From assembly GCA_044868295.1 (NCBI GenBank), contig JBIOWF010000090.1, positions 1 to 12,376 of the forward strand: a stretch of 12,376 bases of DNA, written 5' to 3'. The notes under the pieces were generated by a model, which had not been told where the DNA came from, did not search any database, and saw nothing but the letters and a program-made list of their open reading frames with translations. Both the position numbers and the translations under genes were made by a program. This document shows positions 6,028 to 11,507 of this stretch, one piece after another; within the stretch, counting starts at the first letter, position 1; each line of letters starts with the position of its first letter. The DNA is from JBIOWF01 sp044868295 (GTDB taxonomy: Bacteria; Actinomycetota; Actinomycetes; Streptosporangiales; Streptosporangiaceae).

Positions 6028-6066
6028 GGCGGCCTGAATCGGTCTCGCGCGACGTCGCCGACCGGC

Positions 6067-6942
6067 ATGCTCGGCCGGATGGACATCGTTCAGCTCCTGC
6101 TCGACCATGGCGGAGTCGCGCGTCGCCGTACCCTCATGCAAGAAGGCGCGACCCGCTGGGCGATCCGCCAGGCGATCGCGTTCGGCCAGATCAAACGCCT
6201 CCGCAACGGCCTGTACGGCATCGCGGGAACGTTCAATCTGGACGATCTGGACGTCGCCGTCACGGCGACCGGCGGAGTGGTCTCCCATGACACGGCGGCC
6301 GTCCTGCTGGGGCTGGATGTCACCCACGTCGCCGACAGCCACCTCACCGTCGCCCGCGGACGCAAGGTCGGCCATCCGGGGTTCCAGGTCCACCACAGCG
6401 ATGTCGGAGAGGTACGGCGCGCCGGAGGTTTGCCGGTCACCTCCGCCCTCCGGACCGTGGTCGACTGCGCCCGGACGCTCCAGCTCGGGGACGCATTGAT
6501 CATCGCCGACTCGGCCCTGCGCAAGAAACTGATCAGCCATCGGGAGCTTGGACAGGCGGTCAGCGCGCTGCGTGGGCCCGGCGCACCGACGGCGAAGCGG
6601 GTCGCACGGTACTGCGACCCGCTGTCGGGTTCGCTTCCCGAGTCGATGCTCCGGGCCAGGATCATCACGGCCGGCCTGCCTGTCCCGCGGACGCAGACCA
6701 ACTTCACGGACCGCTCCGGGGTATTCCTGTTCCGGGCGGACTTCGCCTGGCCAGAGCAGCGTCTCGTCGTGGAGGTCGACGGCTACGAGTTTCACAGTTC
6801 GAAGGAGAGATTCCGTCGCGACCGGCGCATCGGAAACGAACTCCTCCTTGGACGCTGGCGGCTCCTGCGGTTCACCTGGGAGGACGTCGCCGAGGACCTG
6901 GACAACACTCTCGACTTCGTACGCCGGCTCCTGGAAGCCTGA
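6067..6942 (+). CDS. AbiEi-like winged-helix protein fused to a PD-(D/E)XK (DUF559/Vsr-like) nuclease domain
   Basis: A 291-residue protein. Residues about 5-55 resemble the AbiEi_4 antitoxin N-terminal winged helix (LLLDHGGVARRRTLMQEGATRWAIRQAI...GLYGIAG). About 60-175 resemble the AbiEi middle region (GGVVSHDTAAVLLGLD, ALRTVVDCARTL). About 185-290 match the DUF559/Vsr-like fold: Glu192 in GSLPESML, Asp225 in FRADFAW, Glu236 and Asp238 in VVEVDGYEFH, His243, then RRDRRIGNELLLGRWRLLRFTWEDV. This ordered E...D...ExD set suggests a metal-dependent nuclease with residues intact. No AbiEii nucleotidyltransferase toxin gene is adjacent. Neither ATG 6067 nor the in-frame ATG 6079 (MDIVQLLLDH) has a Shine-Dalgarno sequence; 6079 may be the true start. 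The gene stands alone between two copies of an 82-nt palindromic element. Defence, regulatory or mobile function is inference. Confidence 0.85.
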   Translation: MLGRMDIVQLLLDHGGVARRRTLMQEGATRWAIRQAIAFGQIKRLRNGLYGIAGTFNLDDLDVAVTATGGVVSHDTAAVLLGLDVTHVADSHLTVARGRKVGHPGFQVHHSDVGEVRRAGGLPVTSALRTVVDCARTLQLGDALIIADSALRKKLISHRELGQAVSALRGPGAPTAKRVARYCDPLSGSLPESMLRARIITAGLPVPRTQTNFTDRSGVFLFRADFAWPEQRLVVEVDGYEFHSSKERFRRDRRIGNELLLGRWRLLRFTWEDVAEDLDNTLDFVRRLLEA

Positions 6943-6955
6943 CGCCGCCCACAAC

Positions 6956-7037
6956 CACTACAGAGGCATTTTCGATCACCCATTTTGCCCCGCTTAGGAA
7001 TCGGACAAATCCATCCTCTGTAGTGGCGGAGGGCGGA
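6956..7037. repeat. 82-nt palindromic element, right copy (flanks the nuclease gene)
   Basis: Begins 13 nt after the nuclease stop. Its terminal arms are longer than in the left copy: CCACTACAGAGG (6955-6966) pairs perfectly over 12 bp with CCTCTGTAGTGG (7015-7026). The TTTTCGATCACCCA core is at 6969-6982 and a TTTG/CAAA inner pair is present. Here it could act as a terminator, but the matching upstream copy argues for another or additional role. The following 7038-7166 shows nothing recognisable. Confidence 0.8.
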
Positions 7038-7166
7038 CGCCCCACTTACTCACGCCACCCGTCCGTACCGCCCGCACCGTAGATCCTCGTCACGACAGAT
7101 TTCGTACGGCCAGCGCGTCCACAGGCCAACGCCAGACGCGAGATGCCAGGCCACGGACTGAGGCGC

Positions 7167-7285
7167 GGGGCGGGGCATGGGCCGGGGCGTGGGGTGGGGC
7201 GGGTTGGGGCGTGGTGCGGGACAGGGGCCGGGGCGCGGGTTGGGCGCCGGGCTGGGTTCAACGGGGCGAGGCGCGGGGCGGGGGG
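7167..7285 (+). other. G-run tract, potential G-quadruplex array
   Basis: Eighteen runs of three to six G occur in 119 nt on the + strand, most separated by 1-4 nt, with almost no A. Several non-overlapping sets fit the G3+N1-7 quadruplex pattern, for example the six runs 7167-7170, 7172-7175, 7179-7181, 7184-7187, 7191-7194 and 7196-7199. It ends 14 nt before the -35 of the padR promoter. It is loosely repetitive (GGGGC with GGGTTGGG motifs) and not coding: the padR frame stays open through it but lacks homology before 7336. Confidence 0.75.
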
Positions 7286-7299
7286 CTGTCCCACACGGC

Positions 7300-7329
7300 T
7301 TGACGATACTTCGTGAAGCGAAGTATGGT
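7300..7329 (+). promoter_or_regulatory. padR-type gene promoter, leaderless layout
   Basis: TTGACG (7300-7305) and TATGGT (7324-7329) are separated by 18 nt. The -10 ends 6 nt before the ATG at 7336, so transcription should start at or beside the start codon; there is no Shine-Dalgarno sequence. The spacer is filled by a perfect operator-like dyad. Confidence 0.7.
7306..7326. promoter_or_regulatory. 21-bp perfect dyad, probable PadR operator
   Basis: ATACTTCG (7306-7313), TGAAG, CGAAGTAT (7319-7326). It occupies the whole spacer and three bases of the -10, so a bound dimer would block RNA polymerase. PadR regulators commonly repress their own operon from AT-flanked dyads of this size; self-binding here is inferred from position. 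Confidence 0.7.
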
Positions 7330-7335
7330 TCGGGC

Positions 7336-7674
7336 ATGGTCAAGAGATCATCGGGGCTCAGTGAGCCTACGTATTACATCCTCGCCGCGTTGCTCGGCGG
7401 TCCACTGCACGGCCACGGGATCATCAAACTCGTCCTCCAGCTGTCCGGGGAGCGGGTCAGGCTGCCCGTCGGCACTCTGTACGGCGCGCTCGACCGGCTG
7501 GCCGCCAACGGGCTGATCGAGGTGGAGCGAGAGGAGGTCGTCGACGGACGCCCGAGGCGGTACTTCCGGCTCACCGAGGAGGGCACCGGCCTGGTCACAG
7601 CAGAGGCGCTGCGCATGCAGCAGGCCGCCTCGGTGGTGACCCGGACACTACGTCCGGGGACGGCGCTCCAATGA
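7336..7674 (+). CDS. PadR family transcriptional regulator
   Basis: A 112-residue short PadR protein. The winged helix reads PTYYILAALLGGPLHGHGII (11-30), then the recognition segment VRLPVGTLYGALDRLAANGL (41-60) and the wing with GRPRRYFRLTEEG (71-83). The last helix (84-105) would form the dimer arm. Ligand unknown. The frame is open upstream to 7177, but those codons lie in the G-run tract; ATG 7336 is the start because family homology begins there and a -10 box sits just upstream. The stop overlaps the next gene's ATG by 4 nt (ATGA, 7671-7674), so both are translated together. The pair of PadR gene and downstream membrane protein is common in actinomycetes. Autorepression through the promoter dyad is likely. 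Confidence 0.92.
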   Translation: MVKRSSGLSEPTYYILAALLGGPLHGHGIIKLVLQLSGERVRLPVGTLYGALDRLAANGLIEVEREEVVDGRPRRYFRLTEEGTGLVTAEALRMQQAASVVTRTLRPGTALQ

Positions 7675-8732
7675 CCATACTCATGACTCCCGGCGCAGGC
7701 ACGGGGGCCTCCGCGGGGAAAACCGCCATCAGCAAACTGGAACGACACTACCGGTGGGCCTTACGCGCCTACCCCCGCTCCTTCCGGGCCAGGCACGGCG
7801 CTGAGCTCATCGCCACTCTGCTGGAGACCGCACATCCGAGACAGACTCTGCCCTCACCCAGGGAACTGATCGCCCTGGTGTACGGCGGGCTGCGGACCCG
7901 CGCGGTGGCGGCGGCAGGGACGGAGCAGGCGCCTCCGGCCTGGGTGGACGGCCTGCACCTAGGGGTGCTGGCTCTGGCGATCGGCAACCTGGCCATGCTG
8001 GTGCCCTATGCCACATCGGTTCCGCTGTGGATCGCCGTCTCGGCGGCCTCGATCCTCGCCATCATGCGGGGCCGAGTCGGTCTGGCGATTCCGCTGGTCG
8101 GACTCACCGGCATCAAGGTGTACGCCATCGTTCACGGCTATCCATGGCTGGACGAAACCCTGCTACCGATCTTCGCCGACCCGATATGGGACCGGCCGGC
8201 GCTCTACGGTGTCGGCGGCCCGATCGCACCGATCGTGGAGTACACGGTGGAATTCACCGGCCTCCTGGTGCTCGCCGCATATGCCAGGCCGGAGAAGAGC
8301 CTCGAACCGGGTCGTTCGCGTGCACAAGGCCGAGGCGCCGCGCGAAATGGTCAAACTGCCACCGTCGAAGGCAGGAGTCCCGGAACGCCGAGGATGCTGA
8401 GGACACGGTCGTGGCTCTGGTGGACCGCGGTCCCACTGCTGGCCGGCTCGGACCCCACCGTGCTCGACATCGTAGGTCGATCCCCGCACACGATTATGAG
8501 GATTGGCCTGGAGACGGCACTGCTCGCGCTGGCCATATGGGCCGGGCAGGTGGCGAGCGATCAGCGCTGGGCGCTCGCCGCGGGGCTCCACCTGGTGGTG
8601 GTCTCGGCCGTCTTCGCCGAGAACCTGGCCGACTTCACCCGAAACGACCTGGCCTACTGGGCCTTGCTCGCCTTCCTCACTGCCGCGACGACGGTCGCTC
8701 CCTATCAGGCACGTCGGCACGCCCTGCTCTAA
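7671..8732 (+). CDS. Polytopic membrane protein coupled to PadR regulator
   Basis: A 353-residue protein. A cytoplasmic N-terminus carries a motif typical of proteins encoded after padR in actinomycetes: LERHYRWALRAYPRSFRARH, then GAELIATLLE (23-52). Hydrophobic segments follow at about 93-113, 117-132, 137-155, 188-205, 248-260, 278-296, 301-318 and 328-345. A hydrophilic, Arg/Gly-rich loop at about 206-247 splits the membrane part in two. No transporter ATP-binding motif or catalytic motif is visible; function unknown. It overlaps the padR stop by 4 nt and should share its promoter and repression. A hairpin 79 nt after its stop probably ends the operon. Confidence 0.85.
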   Translation: MTILMTPGAGTGASAGKTAISKLERHYRWALRAYPRSFRARHGAELIATLLETAHPRQTLPSPRELIALVYGGLRTRAVAAAGTEQAPPAWVDGLHLGVLALAIGNLAMLVPYATSVPLWIAVSAASILAIMRGRVGLAIPLVGLTGIKVYAIVHGYPWLDETLLPIFADPIWDRPALYGVGGPIAPIVEYTVEFTGLLVLAAYARPEKSLEPGRSRAQGRGAARNGQTATVEGRSPGTPRMLRTRSWLWWTAVPLLAGSDPTVLDIVGRSPHTIMRIGLETALLALAIWAGQVASDQRWALAAGLHLVVVSAVFAENLADFTRNDLAYWALLAFLTAATTVAPYQARRHALL

Positions 8733-8811
8733 CGGGTCTGTCTCGTTGAGACTGATCCGGCACCTCGACTGGGCACCTAGATCGACCTGACTTCACCGCC
8801 ATCCGGCATCT

Positions 8812-8836
8812 CTCACTCAGAGTCCCCGTGAGTGAG
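8812..8836 (+). terminator. Hairpin downstream of the PadR operon
   Basis: CTCACTCA (8812-8819) pairs perfectly over 8 bp with TGAGTGAG (8829-8836) around a 9-nt loop. It is the only clear dyad in the 288-nt gap between 8733 and 9020. No U-tract. Confidence 0.5.
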
Positions 8837-8964
8837 GTCACCGTACGCGTCGGCAGGCCATGGCTGATGCCCAGCCACGATCACGGCTCAGTGCCGCGCC
8901 GGGCTCAGCACCGACGCCCTCTCCACCAGCGGGTCACCCTGCGACATGCGCCGATGCGGCCACA

Positions 8965-8992
8965 TTGATTCACTGTCCGTTCATCAAATCAT
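8965..8992 (+). promoter_or_regulatory. Possible promoter of the orphan lipoprotein gene
   Basis: TTGATT (8965-8970) and AATCAT (8987-8992) with a 16-nt spacer lie in a locally AT-rich stretch 28 nt before the start codon at 9021. Matches to consensus are partial. Confidence 0.32.
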
Positions 8993-9020
8993 TCACATCA
9001 ATCCAAAGGAGAGAACAGTC

Positions 9021-9890
9021 ATGTCAAAACGATCCAGGATCTCCCGGTTCGCGGCCACAGCAACGGCAGGTCTGTCCCTGGCCGTGCTCACCGCCTGCGC
9101 CACCGGATACGCGGAAGCCGGGACGCCCTCCCCCGGTCCATCCGGTAACACCTCGCTCAACCCATCCGCCAACATCAGCAACAGGACCAAGATCGAATAC
9201 GAGATCCCTTCCTGCATGAAGCAGAAGGGCTTCAGATATGTCCCGGAGCTTCCCCCGCCAGCGACCTCCGAAAGGCTGAGGGCTATTTCCGGCGATCTCT
9301 CCGCGATGAAGCGGTTCCGCGAGAAGTACGGGCTGGGGATCTTCTCCTGGTACGTCTATCCGGATGAATACAAAAGATATTTCGGCCTGTTCTGGAACAG
9401 CCCCAACAACAAGATCGCAGATGCTCTTTCCGAGACCCAACGGAAGTCGTACGAGGCCGCTTGGGATGCGTGCCTGACGCAGGCGTCCCGGAAGATCCTG
9501 AAAAGGGATATTAAATCAGCTTATGACCTCATGAAGCAGTACGAAGTGGCTAGATCATCGGCGATAAATGCCCTGGACGCCGAGTTCGCTGAATCGGCGA
9601 AGACCTTCAGGAGTCGCCTCAGGGAGAAAGGCTACCGCGTCGGCTCGCTCAAGCCGTCGGAATTGGAACATGGATACCTTCACGCAGAATACAACAAGGA
9701 GCACGACCGACTCACGAAGAACTCGACAATTACCCTCTCCGCGGATCAGGCAAGGCCTTTTCTGAAGAGAGAGATCAAGGCCGCCCTGGACGACCTGGAA
9801 TGCGGCAAGGATTTCTATCCCGCATATCTATCGAAGTTCACGGAAGTGAATCGTCGAGTAGCGGAAGAGTACGGATTTTCCGCACTATAA
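9021..9890 (+). CDS. Uncharacterised lipoprotein, AT-richer than its neighbours
   Basis: A 289-residue protein I cannot place in a named family. Residues 1-25 form a lipoprotein signal peptide (Lys/Arg start, hydrophobic core) with lipobox VLTAC and acylated Cys26. A Ser/Pro/Asn/Gly linker (about 33-55) leads to a helical, charge-rich mature domain. Cys65 in EIPSCMKQKGFRYVPE, Cys151 in YEAAWDACLTQA and Cys261 in DDLECGKDFYP are spaced like cysteines in other secreted actinomycete proteins that begin with a C-MKxxGF motif. The start ATG 9021 has AAAGGAG (9005-9011) at 9-nt spacing; in-frame codons back to 8946 lack an RBS. It uses codons such as AAA, ATA, GAT and TAT far more than its neighbours, which suggests recent transfer or relaxed selection. 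It stands alone, ending just before a strong bidirectional hairpin. Confidence 0.85.
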   Translation: MSKRSRISRFAATATAGLSLAVLTACATGYAEAGTPSPGPSGNTSLNPSANISNRTKIEYEIPSCMKQKGFRYVPELPPPATSERLRAISGDLSAMKRFREKYGLGIFSWYVYPDEYKRYFGLFWNSPNNKIADALSETQRKSYEAAWDACLTQASRKILKRDIKSAYDLMKQYEVARSSAINALDAEFAESAKTFRSRLREKGYRVGSLKPSELEHGYLHAEYNKEHDRLTKNSTITLSADQARPFLKREIKAALDDLECGKDFYPAYLSKFTEVNRRVAEEYGFSAL

Positions 9891-9918
9891 ACCTCGCCAC
9901 CAGTAGCAAACAAAATGT

Positions 9919-9952
9919 TTGATCGGGTACGGACGTTCCGTACCCGATCAGA
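9919..9952. terminator. Strong bidirectional hairpin between convergent genes
   Basis: TGATCGGGTACGGA (9920-9933) pairs perfectly over 14 bp with TCCGTACCCGATCA (9937-9950) around a 3-nt CGT loop, with a possible wobble pair beyond. Minus-strand RNA continues into a U-rich stretch (complement of 9911-9919). It serves both the lipoprotein gene (+) and the FIST gene (-). Confidence 0.85.
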
Positions 9953-9975
9953 TATACAGCCGCACGCGTCGGCGA

Positions 9976-11163
9976 TCAGGGGCTCGGGGCGGGGGCGGAG
10001 GAGAAGACGAGGATGGAGGCGGTGAAGCCGTGGACGTGGTTGTGCCCGCTCACCGGGCCGACCTCGCCGGCGGCGAAGAAACCCGCCACACCGATGGGGC
10101 CGAGCGTGTCGCGAACGGCCAGGGCGTCGTGGTCGGCCGAGCCGAACATCGCCGAGCCTCGGCCATTGCACGAGAACAGCAACGCGCCGTCCACCCGGCC
10201 GCCGTTCTCCACGTGGGCGTCGAGCAGCTCGTAGAGGTCCTCGTCGGCCGTTTCGGCGTCCCTGACCTGGAAGCGGACGGTCCGGCCGACCTCCAGGACG
10301 TCCCCGATGGCGACCGCCTCGCGCTCGGGGTCGATGCCGATCACGCCGCGGATGAGGAAGTCGCCGCGCTCGTGGCGCTCGGCGTACTCGTCCATGGCGA
10401 CGCCGATCTGCAAGCCTGAGGCGACCAGCTCCCGGTCCTCCTCGTCGAGGGCACTGACGATGTCCTCCAGGCGGGCGAGGGCGGGCTGTCCGGCGAGCTC
10501 CAGCAGGAGGTTCTCCTCGGAACGGGTCACGACCATCGTCGGCCCGATCGGACGGCAACCCTGGCTGACCACGGTGCTCACGTTGAGCGAGCCGCTGAGG
10601 AGGACGCCGATGGCGCCTTCGCTGTAGATCTCGCCGTCGGCGAAGAGCCGCACCGAGCCGCGGCCCTGCAGCCCGTTGGCCAGGCCGCCGATGATCGGCA
10701 GGTTGCCGAGCACGTCGCTGGAGTGCTCGATGAACGCGTCCGTCGGGAAGCTGTACGGATCGGCGAGCAAGATCGCCACCCGGTCGTCCAGGCTGCGCTC
10801 CGGCAGGCCGATGACCACGAAGCGCTCCTCGGCGCGGAGCGTTTCGAGCGCGAATGTGCTCACCCGAGCGTCGCCGAGGGAGGCGGCCCAGGCGCTCACC
10901 GACGGCCTGAGCTCGACGCCCTGCGCGTCCCCGATCACGCCGGTGGCGCTGCACCCGATCACGTGCGCCGAGGGCACCACGGACATGGCCCGCTGCCCGG
11001 CCCGGGTGACGTCGTCGGGGTCGTCTCCGCAGATGAAGAAGCACACCAGGTCCGGCGGGCCGGACAGCCCGGCCAGGGCCTGGCGGATCGCCGCCTCCGC
11101 CGTCTCCACCAGGTCGGCCCCCACGGCGAGACCATCGGCGAACCGGCTCGTCAACACCGCCAT
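9976..11163 (-). CDS. FIST domain protein (FIST_N plus FIST_C sensory module)
   Basis: A 395-residue stand-alone FIST protein. The N-terminal FIST part (about 25-220) includes HVIGCSATGVIGDAQGVE (about 67-84), PYSFPTDAFIEH and LPIIGGLANG. The FIST_C part (about 225-380) includes GDFLIRGVIGIDPEREAVAI, GALLFSCNGRG and the closing AGEVGPVSGHNHVHGFTASI. FIST domains are proposed small-ligand sensors, often fused to or beside kinases and GGDEF proteins; no output domain is fused here, and none is encoded alongside in this window. No signal peptide, so cytoplasmic. The ATG at 11161-11163 has a very strong RBS (AGGAGGAGG, complement of 11170-11178). It is convergent with the lipoprotein gene and divergent from an AAA+ ATPase gene. 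Confidence 0.92.
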   Translation of the reverse strand: MAVLTSRFADGLAVGADLVETAEAAIRQALAGLSGPPDLVCFFICGDDPDDVTRAGQRAMSVVPSAHVIGCSATGVIGDAQGVELRPSVSAWAASLGDARVSTFALETLRAEERFVVIGLPERSLDDRVAILLADPYSFPTDAFIEHSSDVLGNLPIIGGLANGLQGRGSVRLFADGEIYSEGAIGVLLSGSLNVSTVVSQGCRPIGPTMVVTRSEENLLLELAGQPALARLEDIVSALDEEDRELVASGLQIGVAMDEYAERHERGDFLIRGVIGIDPEREAVAIGDVLEVGRTVRFQVRDAETADEDLYELLDAHVENGGRVDGALLFSCNGRGSAMFGSADHDALAVRDTLGPIGVAGFFAAGEVGPVSGHNHVHGFTASILVFSSAPAPSP

Positions 11164-11196
11164 CGTCTCGCCTCCTCCTGTCGCGACCCGCGCCTT

Positions 11197-11284
11197 CCCT
11201 GCCCACTGCCCACTGCCGACTGCCCGCTACCCTCTACCCGCCGCTGACTACCTGCTGCCGACTGCTGACTCCCAGCTGCTGGTT
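11197..11284 (-). repeat. Heptanucleotide tandem repeats (GGGYAGN on the minus strand)
   Basis: On the minus strand the 11239-11197 segment is a run of 7-nt units: GGGTAGA, GGGTAGC, GGGCAGT, CGGCAGT, GGGCAGT, GGGCAGG. More diverged units extend to about 11284 (for example TGCCGAC and TGCTGAC on the + strand). It lies in the FIST gene leader, 34-76 nt before its ATG, upstream of the RBS. The regular GGG spacing could allow a quadruplex in the transcript or DNA. Confidence 0.7.
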
Positions 11285-11311
11285 GTCCCCTGCTGGACGT
11301 CGAACTTCTCC

Positions 11312-11325
11312 GATTTCCGGAAATC
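11312..11325. promoter_or_regulatory. 14-bp perfect palindrome in the FIST / AAA+ divergent region
   Basis: GATTTCCGGAAATC is a perfect palindrome, and lies in a set of overlapping dyads: CTCCGA (11308-11313) with TCGGAG (11338-11343), and AATCTC (11322-11327) with GAGATT (11341-11346). Probably a regulator site. The direct repeat GAGATTGCC (11341-11349, 11378-11386) lies next to it. Confidence 0.45.
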
Positions 11326-11451
11326 TCACCGGAGACTTCGGAGATTGCCCGGTTGTTCGACAATCACGCTCACTCTAGAGATTGCCGCCCTTGCCCGAAT
11401 TCTCCCCACTACGGGGACATGCACGCACACCAACCGTCACACAATGGTCAA

Positions 11452-11467
11452 GATCCGAATGCGGATC
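11452..11467. promoter_or_regulatory. Operator-like dyad upstream of the AAA+ gene
   Basis: GATCCG (11452-11457), AATG, CGGATC (11462-11467). If transcription starts at 11508, it is centred near -48, a position used by activators or by repressors just upstream of -35. Confidence 0.4.
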
Positions 11468-11494
11468 GGGATGCCGTACCCCTCGATCGCGACG

Positions 11495-11500
11495 TAGTCT
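11495..11500 (+). promoter_or_regulatory. -10 box of the AAA+ gene, leaderless layout
   Basis: TAGTCT ends 7 nt before the GTG at 11508, and no Shine-Dalgarno sequence precedes that GTG, so the transcript probably begins at the start codon. A convincing -35 is not visible. Confidence 0.45.
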
Positions 11501-11507
11501 CGACTCC

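Noticed and set aside
5644..6954. 436-codon minus-strand frame spanning the tandem repeat and nuclease gene
   Set aside because: No recognisable domain; it reads through repeats and antisense to a gene with conserved catalytic residues.
5946..7037. Insertion sequence with terminal repeats
   Set aside because: The flanking elements are direct, each internally palindromic, and the gene between them has no transposase motif; no target duplication seen.
7177..7335. N-terminal extension of the PadR protein
   Set aside because: Translates the G-run tract into Gly/Arg repeats; a promoter lies inside this stretch.
8946..9020. Upstream start for the orphan lipoprotein
   Set aside because: Would bury the signal peptide behind 25 residues; the RBS AAAGGAG fits the ATG at 9021.
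9815..11206. 463-codon minus-strand reading frame overlapping the FIST gene
   Set aside because: Arg/Gly/Pro-rich shadow translation in another frame; the FIST frame has clear domain motifs and a strong RBS.
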